64,000 nucleotides of DNA from Colias croceus. Its lineage: Eukaryota; Arthropoda; Insecta; Lepidoptera; Pieridae. The notes beneath the pieces were generated by a model. That model ran no database searches. It was not told the DNA's origin and saw only the letters and a program-made list of their open reading frames with translations. A program made the position numbers and the translations under genes. Each line of letters starts with the position of its first letter. Position 1 is the stretch's first letter. Below are positions 47,801 through 59,800 of the stretch, in pieces. Location: contig NC_059546.1 in assembly GCF_905220415.1 (NCBI RefSeq), positions 9,238,001 to 9,302,000 on the forward strand, read 5' to 3'.

Positions 47801-50800
47801 TAATATAATACGATCGTCGTTTCCAGGGCGCTGACGTGAACCGTATGACGGTGAACGGCGACCACACGCCGCTGTCGCTGGCGTGCGCGGGCGGGCACGC
47901 GGACGTGGTCAAGTTCCTGCTCGCGTGCGACGCGGACCCGTTCCGCAAGCTCAAGGACAACTCGAGCACGCTCATCGAGGCGGCCAAGGGCGGCCACACG
48001 GCCGTCGTGCAGCTGCTGCTCGACTACCCCCACTCGGTCATGCTGCCCAGAGGTAAGTAAAGAGATAAATTACAAATTGATTAAATCATTAATCCTATAA
48101 CAAACATAAAAATAAAATTTATTAATTGGATTACAATTTTTTAGCGTTGTATATTTCACAAGAAAGTCGATATTGCATTTTTAACTTTCGTTTGTGATGA
48201 TCAATAATGAATAATGGCACATATATAGGGTGTCCCAGAAGTCGACGTCAAGCTGAAATTTTCTGAAAGGTAATGCCACACCAGTTATCAGAAAAATTGA
48301 AAAAAAAATTTAAGTCATGTATTTTTGAAGTTATGGATTTTTTTATTTTATTCCAGAAAATGTACACCATGTGACAGTTTTTTCATTCCTGTTGCTACAA
48401 ATATTTACTTTTTGCCAATTTTTTTTCTCTTACGTCATCCCGAATAGTGCTTTATTTAACCTGTGATCCTAAACCCTGTACCGATCACTCCAACTTGTAG
48501 GAAAATGTCATTTTATACCGTACCAAGATTTCAAAATTAATTTTTCGCACTACTTTAACTGATCGTCCTGAAAAAAAAAAGTACTACTCCAGTTTGGCAA
48601 GTAGCTTTAAAAGTTAGCACATTTAATAAGGATTCTAACGAGGTATAACACTTATTCCATTATATCTTAGATCAGCCATAAAAAATATTTTTGTTAAACA
48701 AAGTCTGTTTTTAACAATTTCTTTGAAATTACAAAAAACGATTCTAGTGTACCTAAAGCGTTCCTAATGACCACAGCATGGTTTAAATAAGATGGAGAGA
48801 GACATTCCATAAAGTGTGAGTGAGACAGATAGTGACACTTATGACATACGGACGCAAATAAGTGAAAGTGTGGCAAATAGTAAATATTTGTAGCAACAGG
48901 AATGAAAAAACTGTCACATGGTGTACATTTTCTGGAATAAAATAAAAAAATCCATAACTTCAAAAATACATGACTTAAATTTTTTTTTTCAATTTTTCTG
49001 ATAACTGGTGTGGCATTACCTTTCAGAAAATTTCAGCTTGACGTCGACTTCTGGGACACCCTGTATAAGTGTATAAGTAATTACACGCGAGGCCGGGTTA
49101 AATATTAGTTTGAAATGTTATACGAATTTACTGCGATTTTGTCTAATTGATGTAGGTAGTTGATAACAAATCGCAGCAAGTCAACGACTATTAGCAAAGT
49201 GAGGGTAGTTGGGTCAAACGTCGTATAAAAAACGTTCGAGCCCCTAGGCACGATTCGTACGAATGCGCCAAGATTCAAAGGAAAGCGGCAATTTATAGTT
49301 TTCGACAGCTAAACATGTTTTGGTAGGAAATAGTGACAACTATTCATCCACAAAAATATTAAAAGAAAAGTTACATCTAACAAGTGAATATACAGTTTTT
49401 GTTGATGTTATATTATTCAATGATTATAATATTGAATTGTGTGTACAGGCGGTGTCGGCGCGGAGGACAGCAACGGCTTGAGTTCTGCGCAGGCGGCCGC
49501 GCTGGGGCTGAGCCACGCGCCCGCGCCGGGCTTCAACCAGCGCGCGCTGCTGCCGGCGCACCACCATGCGCACTCGCCCTTCGCCCCCGCGCCCGCGCCG
49601 GCACCTGCCCATCAGCAAGTGCCCGCGCCTGCCCACCAGCAAGTGCCGGCGCCTGCCCACCAGCAAGTGCCCGTGCCTGCCCATCAGCAAGTGCCCGTGC
49701 CTGCCCACCAGCAAGTGCCCGTGCCTGCCCACCAGCAAGTGCCGGCGCCTGCGCACCAACCAGTACCGGCGCAAGCTCCCGCACCTGCACCTACCCCAGC
49801 ACCCGCGCCTACGCCTGCGCCCGCGCCGGCCGACCTACCGCCTAACTTCGCCAAGGTCTACATGGATGGTGAGACAATATTTTTTATATTTGTTACATTA
49901 TTTTTTTATCGAAATGTTCTAAATTCTTTTTATTTATGAACATATTATATTGATTGTGAAAGCAGAAGTAAAGCTTGAAGATTAATTTATTTTTTTATAA
50001 TCGAATGACATTTAAAAAACATATTTTTGAAAGTAAAACAATTATTTTCGACCTGATATAACATCGTTCCACTTTTCTCGTATAACTTTAGGGAGGAAAA
50101 AACAAACACCAGCGGGGAACAACGGGACGGTAGCGAGTTGTGGCACGAATGCGAACCCAGTGACAAGCGCGGCGGGCACCGTCCCGCCCGGCCTCGCTCA
50201 GCCGATGGGCGGCAACGCTCTCATGGGTGCGGGCACACCGCCCGTGGCCATGGGCGCACCCGCCGGCATGGCCGCGCCCGCAGGCGTGACCGCACCGGCG
50301 GGCATGACCCCACCAGCCGCCATGACCGCACCCGCGGGCATGACCGCGCCCGCCAACATGACCGCGCCGGCGGGCAAGCACAAATGCGCGCGCAAGCAAC
50401 GCCCCGCGCCCCCGCACTCGGACCACCACCTGCCGCCGCCGCCCGATATCATCGACGATCAGGTGCGTTTTAATTTACCTATGAATATTAAAGTGAAGAG
50501 TGTGTAGACGACACTGTATTCTGCAGTTTAACAATATCAAAGACTTGCATCAAGTCGATGTAGAATAATATAAAGATGGTTCAATAGTGCTTCACTAACG
50601 GCCATTCACTAGTAGGCATTTTATGATTGAATATGCGCTATCAAGCTACTTATACGGTTAGGAAATTGTTAAAATTTGCACTAGTATTTTAATTGTTTGT
50701 TGGTATATCATAAACCTAAATCTTTTAGACAATATATTTATTTTAATTAGATAGATATTTAAATTTGATTAGATAACTAAAAGATTTTGGTTTAGTGGCA

Positions 50801-53800
50801 TCATTAAAATTGTTTTATAGGTTGCCCAATAATTGCTCATTTCATTGAAATCTAAACTCAAAAATGAAGCAATCTTAATATTAAATCTTTTTTATAAAAT
50901 TTTGTGTAACATAATAGTATTGTTTTTTATAAATGAATGGTTTATTTTTAATATTTTGATTGATCATTTTAGTTTATAATGAACTTTCATCAAATCACTT
51001 TAGTGTGAATCGAAATTCATATCGACAACAATCATTTAGCTTTGCGAAATAACTTGAAGAATTGCTGTATAGTTAAAAACAGAAAAGAGAAGAATCGCTT
51101 TGCTTTTCCATAATAAACGCCAAAAGAGATTCAAATTCATTTCGCACTAATCACAGAATACGCCCCTAATACAATACATGTATCAATATAAATTCATCAT
51201 ACTTTTTGCTTGCTTTCCATGGTAGCTAAGCCACAAGAGCATGGCTAAGGTATCCCTACCGCCCGGCTTTACGTGGAAGGACGTACCCAAGAAATGTAAA
51301 AATAAATTTGATAAGAAATTCAATGTGAGTGGCCCATTAATACGTAGTTTCCGTAACGTTTGGGTATTTAGTTTGAGTGTACTTAGCTGTTTTTATTTGT
51401 GTTTGTCCGTCGTAGATTTTGCGTTGCGTTTATAAGTTGAATATGGCTTTTTGTATAACAGTTGTATGTGTTTTTATGGTGGAAAAACATATTGCAAAAT
51501 TCTCGTATGACGAACTTTCGACTTATGAACAGTAACAATCGTGTAGATCCATGTTTGTTGTAGTGCATATTTTATTTCGCTGTGTTGTCTATTTAACATT
51601 ATTATAAATAATATAAAATTGCTAGATAACTGCTCTTTCATTTGCGTAAAAGATAATATTCATAGTAGGTAACAGTAATTGTACTAATTTGTAATTTACC
51701 AATGATATATTTTGAAATTACATGTTAAATAGACGACAATGTCTTGAAGTAGTTAGTTTAAATGTTGTTTTCGTGGAACTTAATATTATATGTACGATAA
51801 TATGATAATTTGGTGCGCAGAGAGCCGAGGTCCTCGCGGGCCAAACACGCAACGAATCACTGCCAGAGACTGATAGGAGCATGCTCGAAATAGCTGATGC
51901 CTCAGGTAACGATAATATTCACTATAAATTAATTGTATTTTATCAATATTGCATTTCAAACTTAAAAAGATAGTTTTGATAATGTCTTGGATCTAACCCC
52001 TTTGGAAGCCCTAAGGCTAAAAGACACTAAGAAAAAGCTACAAAAACGTGAAAAAATAGTGATACAAGAAATTTAAATCGAATTTAATTTCCTTGATGTT
52101 TTTAAGCCCTAAGAGAAATGCAATAGCCAAAAAAAGGTGCAAAAATTAAGAACACACGGTCTTTATATTTGGCGTGATCCCTTTGAAAAATAAATAATTG
52201 CTTGTTGAAAGGTCCCCCGACGCTCGCCACGTCGGCCCTTCACGCGCTCGACCAACAATATCGTGCTCAAGGCAAGTTTGCCGGTTTGCTTTATTGTAAC
52301 AGCTTTTCTGTTATGTAATATGAGTGATGAAAAAATATTGGCCAAGCTTTATGCGTGAGAATTTTGCTTTCTTTTGCCTGTTAAGGGGGAGGAAAAATTT
52401 TCTCGTGATCCTCTGAGAAAACTTAATATGGTTACAATGTCTATAAATTAACCATTTTGTTACTTGAGTTTTTATCCTATTTAATTGCCTGATAATTGAT
52501 ATATGCATATTAGGCAATGTGTGCAAACTCTCTGTGTGTTAATAATTTAAATAATGCTATGAAAATACTACAAAAACGATGATTATTTAACAGGTGTGAA
52601 GATACATCCGCCGAAAACCCCGCCGTACCCCCCTCCGACGCATATGTTCCCTATGCAACAATTAGCGACCAACTTAAATCAGGTAAGCCAGAGTTTTATA
52701 ATACATAAATAATATAAATTCTGCCCCAAAAGAGTGTTTGTTAGTTTTAACATCAATACCCAGAAAAAAATTATCCATATTGTACATAATTATAGGTGTT
52801 ACTGCCACTTTATTTCTTTAATTAAATTGAAATTTAATAAATTCTCTCAATAAATAAATATATCCTAAACAAATTCTGGCAATAATTAAATATATCCTAT
52901 ACTAGAACACCCCGATACAAGACCGTCCCCGTGCGAAAGCCACTCGTAAATGCGCAAAGTTCGGTTGCAAATTTCTCCTCCTAGAGGCGTTACATCGTCT
53001 CGGTCAGCACATAAACGAAGTGGGGGACGTCACGGTAACTCGACACTGTTATAGGTATATAGATATGTCGGTATATAGATATTATATATGGGTAGAATAT
53101 GTACGAGTAAATAACACATTAGATGTGTACTCATTTAGCTGTCAGTTATAATAAATGTGTACTTTGTATAGTTACTTTGATGGAATTGTATTTTATACGT
53201 TTGATTTCGACTTCGGGTATCCTGAAGATGATGTAACGAAATCGGTCAGACAACAGACTAAAAAAATTGCTAATGTTTAATCTCGCAATTCTATTCATCA
53301 GCAGCAATTACAAGAACTCCAAAAGCAGCAATTGCAACAGTTGACTACTCAACTGCAGCAAACGCAGAAGAAACCGCAGCAGCAGCAACAACAGCAACAA
53401 CAGCAGCAGCAGCAACAACAGCAGCAGCAGCAACAGCAACAACAACAGCAGCAGCAGCAGCAACAACAGCAGCAGCAACAGTTGCAACAACAGCAATATG
53501 TACAAGACATGCAACAGAGGCCCGAAGTCTACGCGCCTCAGGTATGTTCTACTTCTATATTGAGACAAGTTTCTATTATGAATTCATATTTATTTTGATA
53601 ATTGTCACTTCTAATCTTCCTGTAAGTATAAGTATGTTAATTATAGTTTTTTAAAATTAAAAACATTCTTTTATAAGTGTTGCTGACTCACCCAAACTCA
53701 AACATTTTACATATTTGATGCTTGAGACATGTAATTTAATTCTGTTTGTTTTGTTTTGCTATTTTAGACTTTTTATTGAGTGAAACGATTTGATGATTTT

Positions 53801-56800
53801 TATGACCAGCTTTCGTCTTCTCGTAGGTCCCATTACAATTAATCTAGTTCTGATGATTTGGAAGCTTTGGTTTTTTATTAAAATTAACTAGCTTTTCGCC
53901 AGCGACTTCGCCCGCGTAGTCAAAGAAAAACCCGCATAGTTCTCGTTTCTGTGGGATTTCCGGGATAAAACTTATCCTATTTCCTCATGTCTCAAGCTAT
54001 CTGTGTAGTAAATTTGAAGTATACGCGCGTGAGTTATTATACGCGCGTGAGTGATTATACGCGGGTGAGTGATTATACGCGGGTGAGTGATTATACGCGC
54101 GTGAGTGATTATACGCGCGTGAGTGATTATACGCGCGTGAGTGATTATACTCGGGTGAGTGATTATATACGCGGGTGAGTGATTATACGCGCGTGACTGA
54201 TTATACGCGCGTGAGTGATTATACGCGGGTGAGTGATTATACGCGCGTGAGTGATTATACGCGCGTGAGTGATTATACGCGCGTGAGTGATTATACGCGC
54301 GTGAGTGATTATACGCGATTTACCCTGTAAGTACGTACCCCTAGTAACTACCTCAGCTTATCCCCCCCCCCCACCCTTGGAGACTTTCGATATGATCATC
54401 TGGACATGTAAAGGAATAACTGTAGCGTATAACAGATAACTTACGTTACGTACGATAGAATGCCTTAGCAAATGTTTGCCGTGATTACTTAAATTGTCAT
54501 AACTTTTTTATTTATGAACTGATTGACATGAAAGAAACACTAATAATGTTAAATGAAGATTACCACAATATATTAGTGAAAACCGCATCTAAATCAGATA
54601 TAATCGGCCGTTTCTGATATTAGTGTGCAGTGTGCACAAACATACAGACAAACAACCAAACCGACGAACAGACAAAAAAAAATTAAGTACAGTTTTGGAT
54701 TCGGATCGATTAATAACACCTGCTATTTTTTTTACATATTTTCATTGTACAGACATCACTTTTCTACAATTTTATTATATGTATTGATATTGGTGATGAT
54801 GATATTGATGATGATGATAAGTAGTCTGTATTACTCTTCAGTAGTTGAGTACACTTGCATTCGTCGCATGCGTAAATCGCGTAATCACTTTTCTACAATT
54901 TTATTATATGTATTGATATTGGTGATGATGATATTGATGATGATGATAAGTAGTCTGTATTACTCTTCAGTAGTTGAGTACACTTGCATTCGTCGCATGC
55001 GTAAATCGCGTATAATCACTCACGTGCGTATAATCACTCACCCGAGTATAATCACTCACGCGCGTATAATCACTCACGCGCGTATAATCACTCACCCGCG
55101 TATAATCACTCACCCGCGTATAATCACTCAGGCGCGTATAATCACTCACCCGCGTATAATCACTCACCCGCGTATAATCACTCACCCGCGTATAATCATT
55201 CACGCGCATTACGCAATGTATTAAAAGCGTCGCACAGTGGGCAATCGCTGTCTCCGTCTGACAAATGATGTTACGCATGATATTTCTCTCTGTCACTCTA
55301 TGTAAATATTTATCATCTTTAACAGCTGGCAACCCTCATTTGCGGCCGGATTTAATTAGGCAACCATATATGATAATTAATAGAAAAAAATTAGCTTTAA
55401 TTTGATATATGATACATAAATGTGCGTTATGAATGTAAAAATGTAAATTTGTAGACTACATTTTATATTTTTTATATAAAAAATAAATGAACGAAATTTT
55501 TTCCCCAAAATCGATTAGAAAAAATTTAATTAAACATGCTTGCGGCCAAATTTGGACTGGCAACCTAGTCGATATGTATTCTCCTAGTTATAAATATGTA
55601 CATAAAATTTTGGTTTCATCAAAAAAACTATGAATGCACTGATCCTACGGTGGGATCTAGTACTAATAGTATAAAACAAAGTCGCTTTCTCTGTCCCTAT
55701 GTCCCTATGTATGCTTAAATCTTTAAAACTAAGCAACGGATTTTGATGCGGTTTTTTTTAATAGATACAGTGATTCAAGAGGAAGGTTTTAGTATATAAC
55801 TAGCTTACCGCCCGCGGCTTCGCCCGCTTTCTCTAAAACGATTTGAGATTTAAACTATCCTATCTCTCAAGTTGGATCGAACTGCACATGGTGTGCGAAT
55901 TTTATTATAATCGGTTAAGTGGTTTAGGAGTCCATTGAGGACAAACATTGTGACAGGTTTCAGATAAAGCGGGTGAAGCCGCGGGCGGAAAGCTAGCTAG
56001 TTAATATAAATATATTTTGTTGTGATCCAGGCGGGTGAGGCTTGTGACGCGGGCGGGGCGGGCGGCGGGCGCGTGGCGGAGGCGCGCGAGATCGGCGCCG
56101 TGCTCGCCTACCTGCAGCGGGAGGTGCCCTCGCTCATAGCACTGCCGCCCGAGGAGCTGCGCACGCTCGTGCTGCAGGTACGTTCGTACGTATAGTACGA
56201 TTCAAAGAGAATGGCATAAAGCATAATTACCAATCTTCTATTAGATGAACCGGCGTGTAATATCCAAGACCAAATCTAAATAACAAGTGATAACTGCGTT
56301 AAAAACAACCGACTTCAAACTTGCACTTGCAAAATTTACAAATACCTACAGACAAAAATGCTCATAAAATAAAAACTACTGGGCCTATCCGAATAAAATT
56401 TTTATGGGACCAATTCGACACCATCCCGCATCGAACAAAAAAAGAATCACGTAAATCGGTTCAGAAACCTCGGAGTAATCGGTGTACATACATAAAAAAA
56501 AAAAAAATATACCGGCCGAACCTCCTCCTTTTTTTTGAAGTCGGTTAAAAATAAAATATATATCAAACTAGATTATATTTTCGTGCATTCTGATTGATCT
56601 AAAATAATAAATATTAAAATGGACTCGATAAAAAAATCACGAAGTTACCTATTAAACAGTTTTGGCTTTCTTTTTGACTTTGAAAAACGTTTAGTTTTAT
56701 CACGATAAAAGTTTTTAATCGTGATAAAAACAAAACTAAAAGTAAAAAAAAAAAAACAAATTCAAAATGCTCCGATGCGCAGAAAACAATTTTATATTTC

Positions 56801-59800
56801 AGCGCGACGTTGAGGGACCGCTATCAAGTTTAAATCGAACTGTGCCTACAATCTACATATATTATACCAAACTGTTATGAATGAGCCCGTAAATGCATAC
56901 GTGCAATTTTTATAATTGACCCACACGATGTACATACTTATATTTCTATATGTGTGTTCAGGTGATGCAGCAGAAGTCGCACGAAATCCTGCTGGGCAAG
57001 TGCGGCGAGGGCGGGGAGGGGGACGCGGCGAGCGGGGAGGAGGGGGACGAGAGACGTGCGCGTTTCCTGCTAGCCGCCGCTGAGGAGGCCCTAGCTGCTG
57101 ATTGGCCGAGGGATGCGGATGAACAGGTATTATTTTGTAATATGTTAATCATAGTTCCGAGGTTCTAAAAAACAAAGGTTTTTGTTGTATTAACCGCTTG
57201 TCGTGAAAGAGTCGCGTCAATCAATCAATTATCAATTTTGGTTTTGTTTTTCGACAAAGAAATATTTTACATGGTAAGCATTGTTTTTTACATTTATGGT
57301 AGTGTTTTCTGCTACAACGATGAGTAAAATTTACACATTTTTACAAAAGAATCCTATCAAACCAAAATTGATAATTATTTCTAATGTCGCAATTAAACTC
57401 AAAAGTATACAACCAATTTTAAGAATTTAATTTATCATTTGAAAGTTTTCAATCCTTTACCGAGTAACATAATATTTTTACGTGCAGTTTATTTTGTCTA
57501 TGGTAAGTATGATTTATGATAAAAACAACGACTTACAGCAGAACGTGCAAGCGGTGAGCGGTGCGGGCGTTGCCGATACGCTCCGGTTGGCCGACGGCAG
57601 CGGAGAAGCGCGCGAAGCGGACACGCCTCTAGAACATCACCACCACTTTGCGCTACCCCCACCCGCTATGACGTACGACGACTATAGGTCAGTGCGCATA
57701 AAAATTCACTTTATAGTCACGTCTTTTCGATGATAAATTGAAACTTTATTTGCCACTATGTTACAAATTACAATACAAAAATATAAACTGTGTTAAATGT
57801 AAATGTACAAGAATTATCCCCTCGTCAGCAAAGCATTAATATTATGTTATAAGTAAATATATTTTGTTTTCTTTCACTACAAAGCTTTACATTTTGCTAG
57901 TTACGAAGGAGACACTTAAAATGTAACAATCGTGACGTCAATAACGAACATTATATTCCATCGCAGAAGCTCATCGTTCGGTGGTGCGGGCGCGGCAGGC
58001 GGTGCAGTAGCGGCGGGCGGTGCTGGCGGTGCGGGCACGGTCAGCGCGGCGGGCGGCGCGGCGCTCGACCCCGAGATCGCGGCCGGCATGATCACGGGCA
58101 TGGTGACGGGCATCAAGGCGCTCAGCATGAACGCCATGATGGGGGCGGCGCCTGCGCCCGCGCCGCCGCCCGCCTCCTACACGCCGCCGCTGCCGCACCC
58201 CGGCAAGCGCGACCACCACCACCAGGCCACCAACACGCCCGCGCTCAAGAAGAAGGTAGGCCTTTCGCTTAGACGAACTATCGGTTATCAAAATTGGAAG
58301 CATAAATTGTGTATATTATGTGTAATGCGTATCTTCATTCTTCTGTATGTACGCTCAATAATGTAAGCCTTGCTTGGTTATAATTTTATAGTCAAATGAA
58401 ATAAAATGTTAGTGTGCATATCTTTATTTAATCGATTACACTTTAATAGTATTAGATGATGTAGAAATATATTTGCATCTTTTATAGTAGGTAGTGATGA
58501 ATTTAAAAAGTCAATAGAAAAAGTTATTTCATGAGATGGTGGATTTGTATTTCAAAATACATACTTGTATTTTTTTTGTCGTAACTTTTCCTTCCTTAAA
58601 ATCATGACAATCGTGGTATTTGATATGTGTGAATAAATAAATAAATGACAAGTTCAATATACACTCACGAAATGCTCTGCTCATTACTGAATTATAATAG
58701 AAAATATGTAGTTTTATACGATTGTTTGAGTGGTATTATAGTGTATGTGTGTGTGACGGAGAGTGGCTAATTTAAAGTTGAAATCGTGAAGTTACATAAT
58801 AAGTTGACGGTTGCCTGGAAGAAATGGCTTATAGCCATAAGGCCGCCCATTGTAGGTATGCCAATTCTATATTTTATTTTGTGTCGTCTTCATTTTGTAT
58901 GTCCTATACAGTGAAGAATAAATAAATAAATAAGTTTGTTGCGCAGAGCCGGTTCGTGGGTCGCGGCGGGCGCGCGGAGGCGTACGGCGCGGCGCCGCCC
59001 ACGCCCGCGCCGGCCGCGTACTCGGCGATGGACGTGGACGCGGAGACCGACTCCAACCACGACACGGCGCTCACGCTGGCCTGCGCCGGCGGCCACGAGG
59101 AGCTCGTCGAGCTGCTGCTGTCGCGCGGCGCCGACATCGAGCACCGCGACAAGAAGGTAACGCACATGCTACACTGCAACTAAAGCCACAGGCAATAGCT
59201 ATTATAAGTAGTTAAAGATAGTCCGGTAACACTAATTAATATAATGAATACTCAATGAAGTTTGATAATTTTGACAAATATAAACACTTACATATTTAGC
59301 CAATTAAATAGATCCAGATTGCATTTTGTAAATTGTAATCAGTAAAAAACTTAAAAGTCTTTTTAAATGCGGAAAATAATGTTTATAACTACTACTGAAA
59401 ACTCAAGAAACTTAGTGAAAATTGCCCACACTTAATGTTTGCCCTGTAAGTTGCAATTTCGTAAGTATTATTATATTTTAATATAGTACACACAATATTC
59501 AAATGACTGCTATAACAAAATACCTAATAACTTTTTTTCGTCAGGGCTTCACCCCACTCATCCTAGCCGCGACCGCGGGCCACGAAAAAATCGTCGAGAT
59601 ACTCCTAAACCACGGCGCGGACATCGAAGCCCAATCGGAACGTACGAAGGACACGCCCTTATCCCTCGCGTGTAGCGGCGGCCGCTATGAAGTAGTCGAG
59701 TTGATACTTAGCCGCGGCGCTAACAAGGAGCATAGGAATGTGTCGGATTACACGCCGCTGTCGCTAGCTGCGTCTGGCGGATATGTGAATATCATCAGAC

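Larger units (their letters stand above)
42834..48052 (+). other. mask: mask ankyrin block 1: 15 repeats across 7 exons
   Basis: Repeats can be counted from the TPLMEAA/TALTLAC helices, for example GDCTPLMEAASAGHVDIVRL, GNTPLMYACAGGHEECVRAL and ESALTLACYKGHLDMVRFLL. Introns cut within repeats (phases 0, 1, 2), so repeats and exons are not in register. GC content is far above the surrounding introns. The last repeat (NSSTLIEAAKGGHTAVVQLL) precedes the low-complexity linker. Confidence 0.93.
49449..58255 (+). other. mask: mask low-complexity inter-ankyrin linker (11 exons)
   Basis: About residues 676-1380. Exon 11 is Ala/Pro/His/Gln-rich, exon 12 Ala/Pro/Gly/Met-rich, exons 13-16 more ordered (LPPGFTWKDVPKKCKNKF, then PPKTPPYPPPTHMFPMQQL), exon 17 polyglutamine, exons 18-19 have helix-forming stretches (IGAVLAYLQREVPSLIALPP, then ARFLLAAAEEALAADW), and exon 21 is Gly/Ala-rich with ITGMVTGIKALSMNAMM. 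MASK proteins have a similarly positioned Gln-rich linker between ankyrin blocks. Confidence 0.9.

Noticed and set aside
53987..54178. Open frame of DYTRVS repeats (and the antisense one at 54967-55332)
   Set aside because: Pure by-product of an 18-bp minisatellite; no start context, splice signals or non-repeat sequence.
54023..55210. Regular 18-bp arrays as a CRISPR-like array
   Set aside because: Units are contiguous with no unique spacers, and the genome is eukaryotic.
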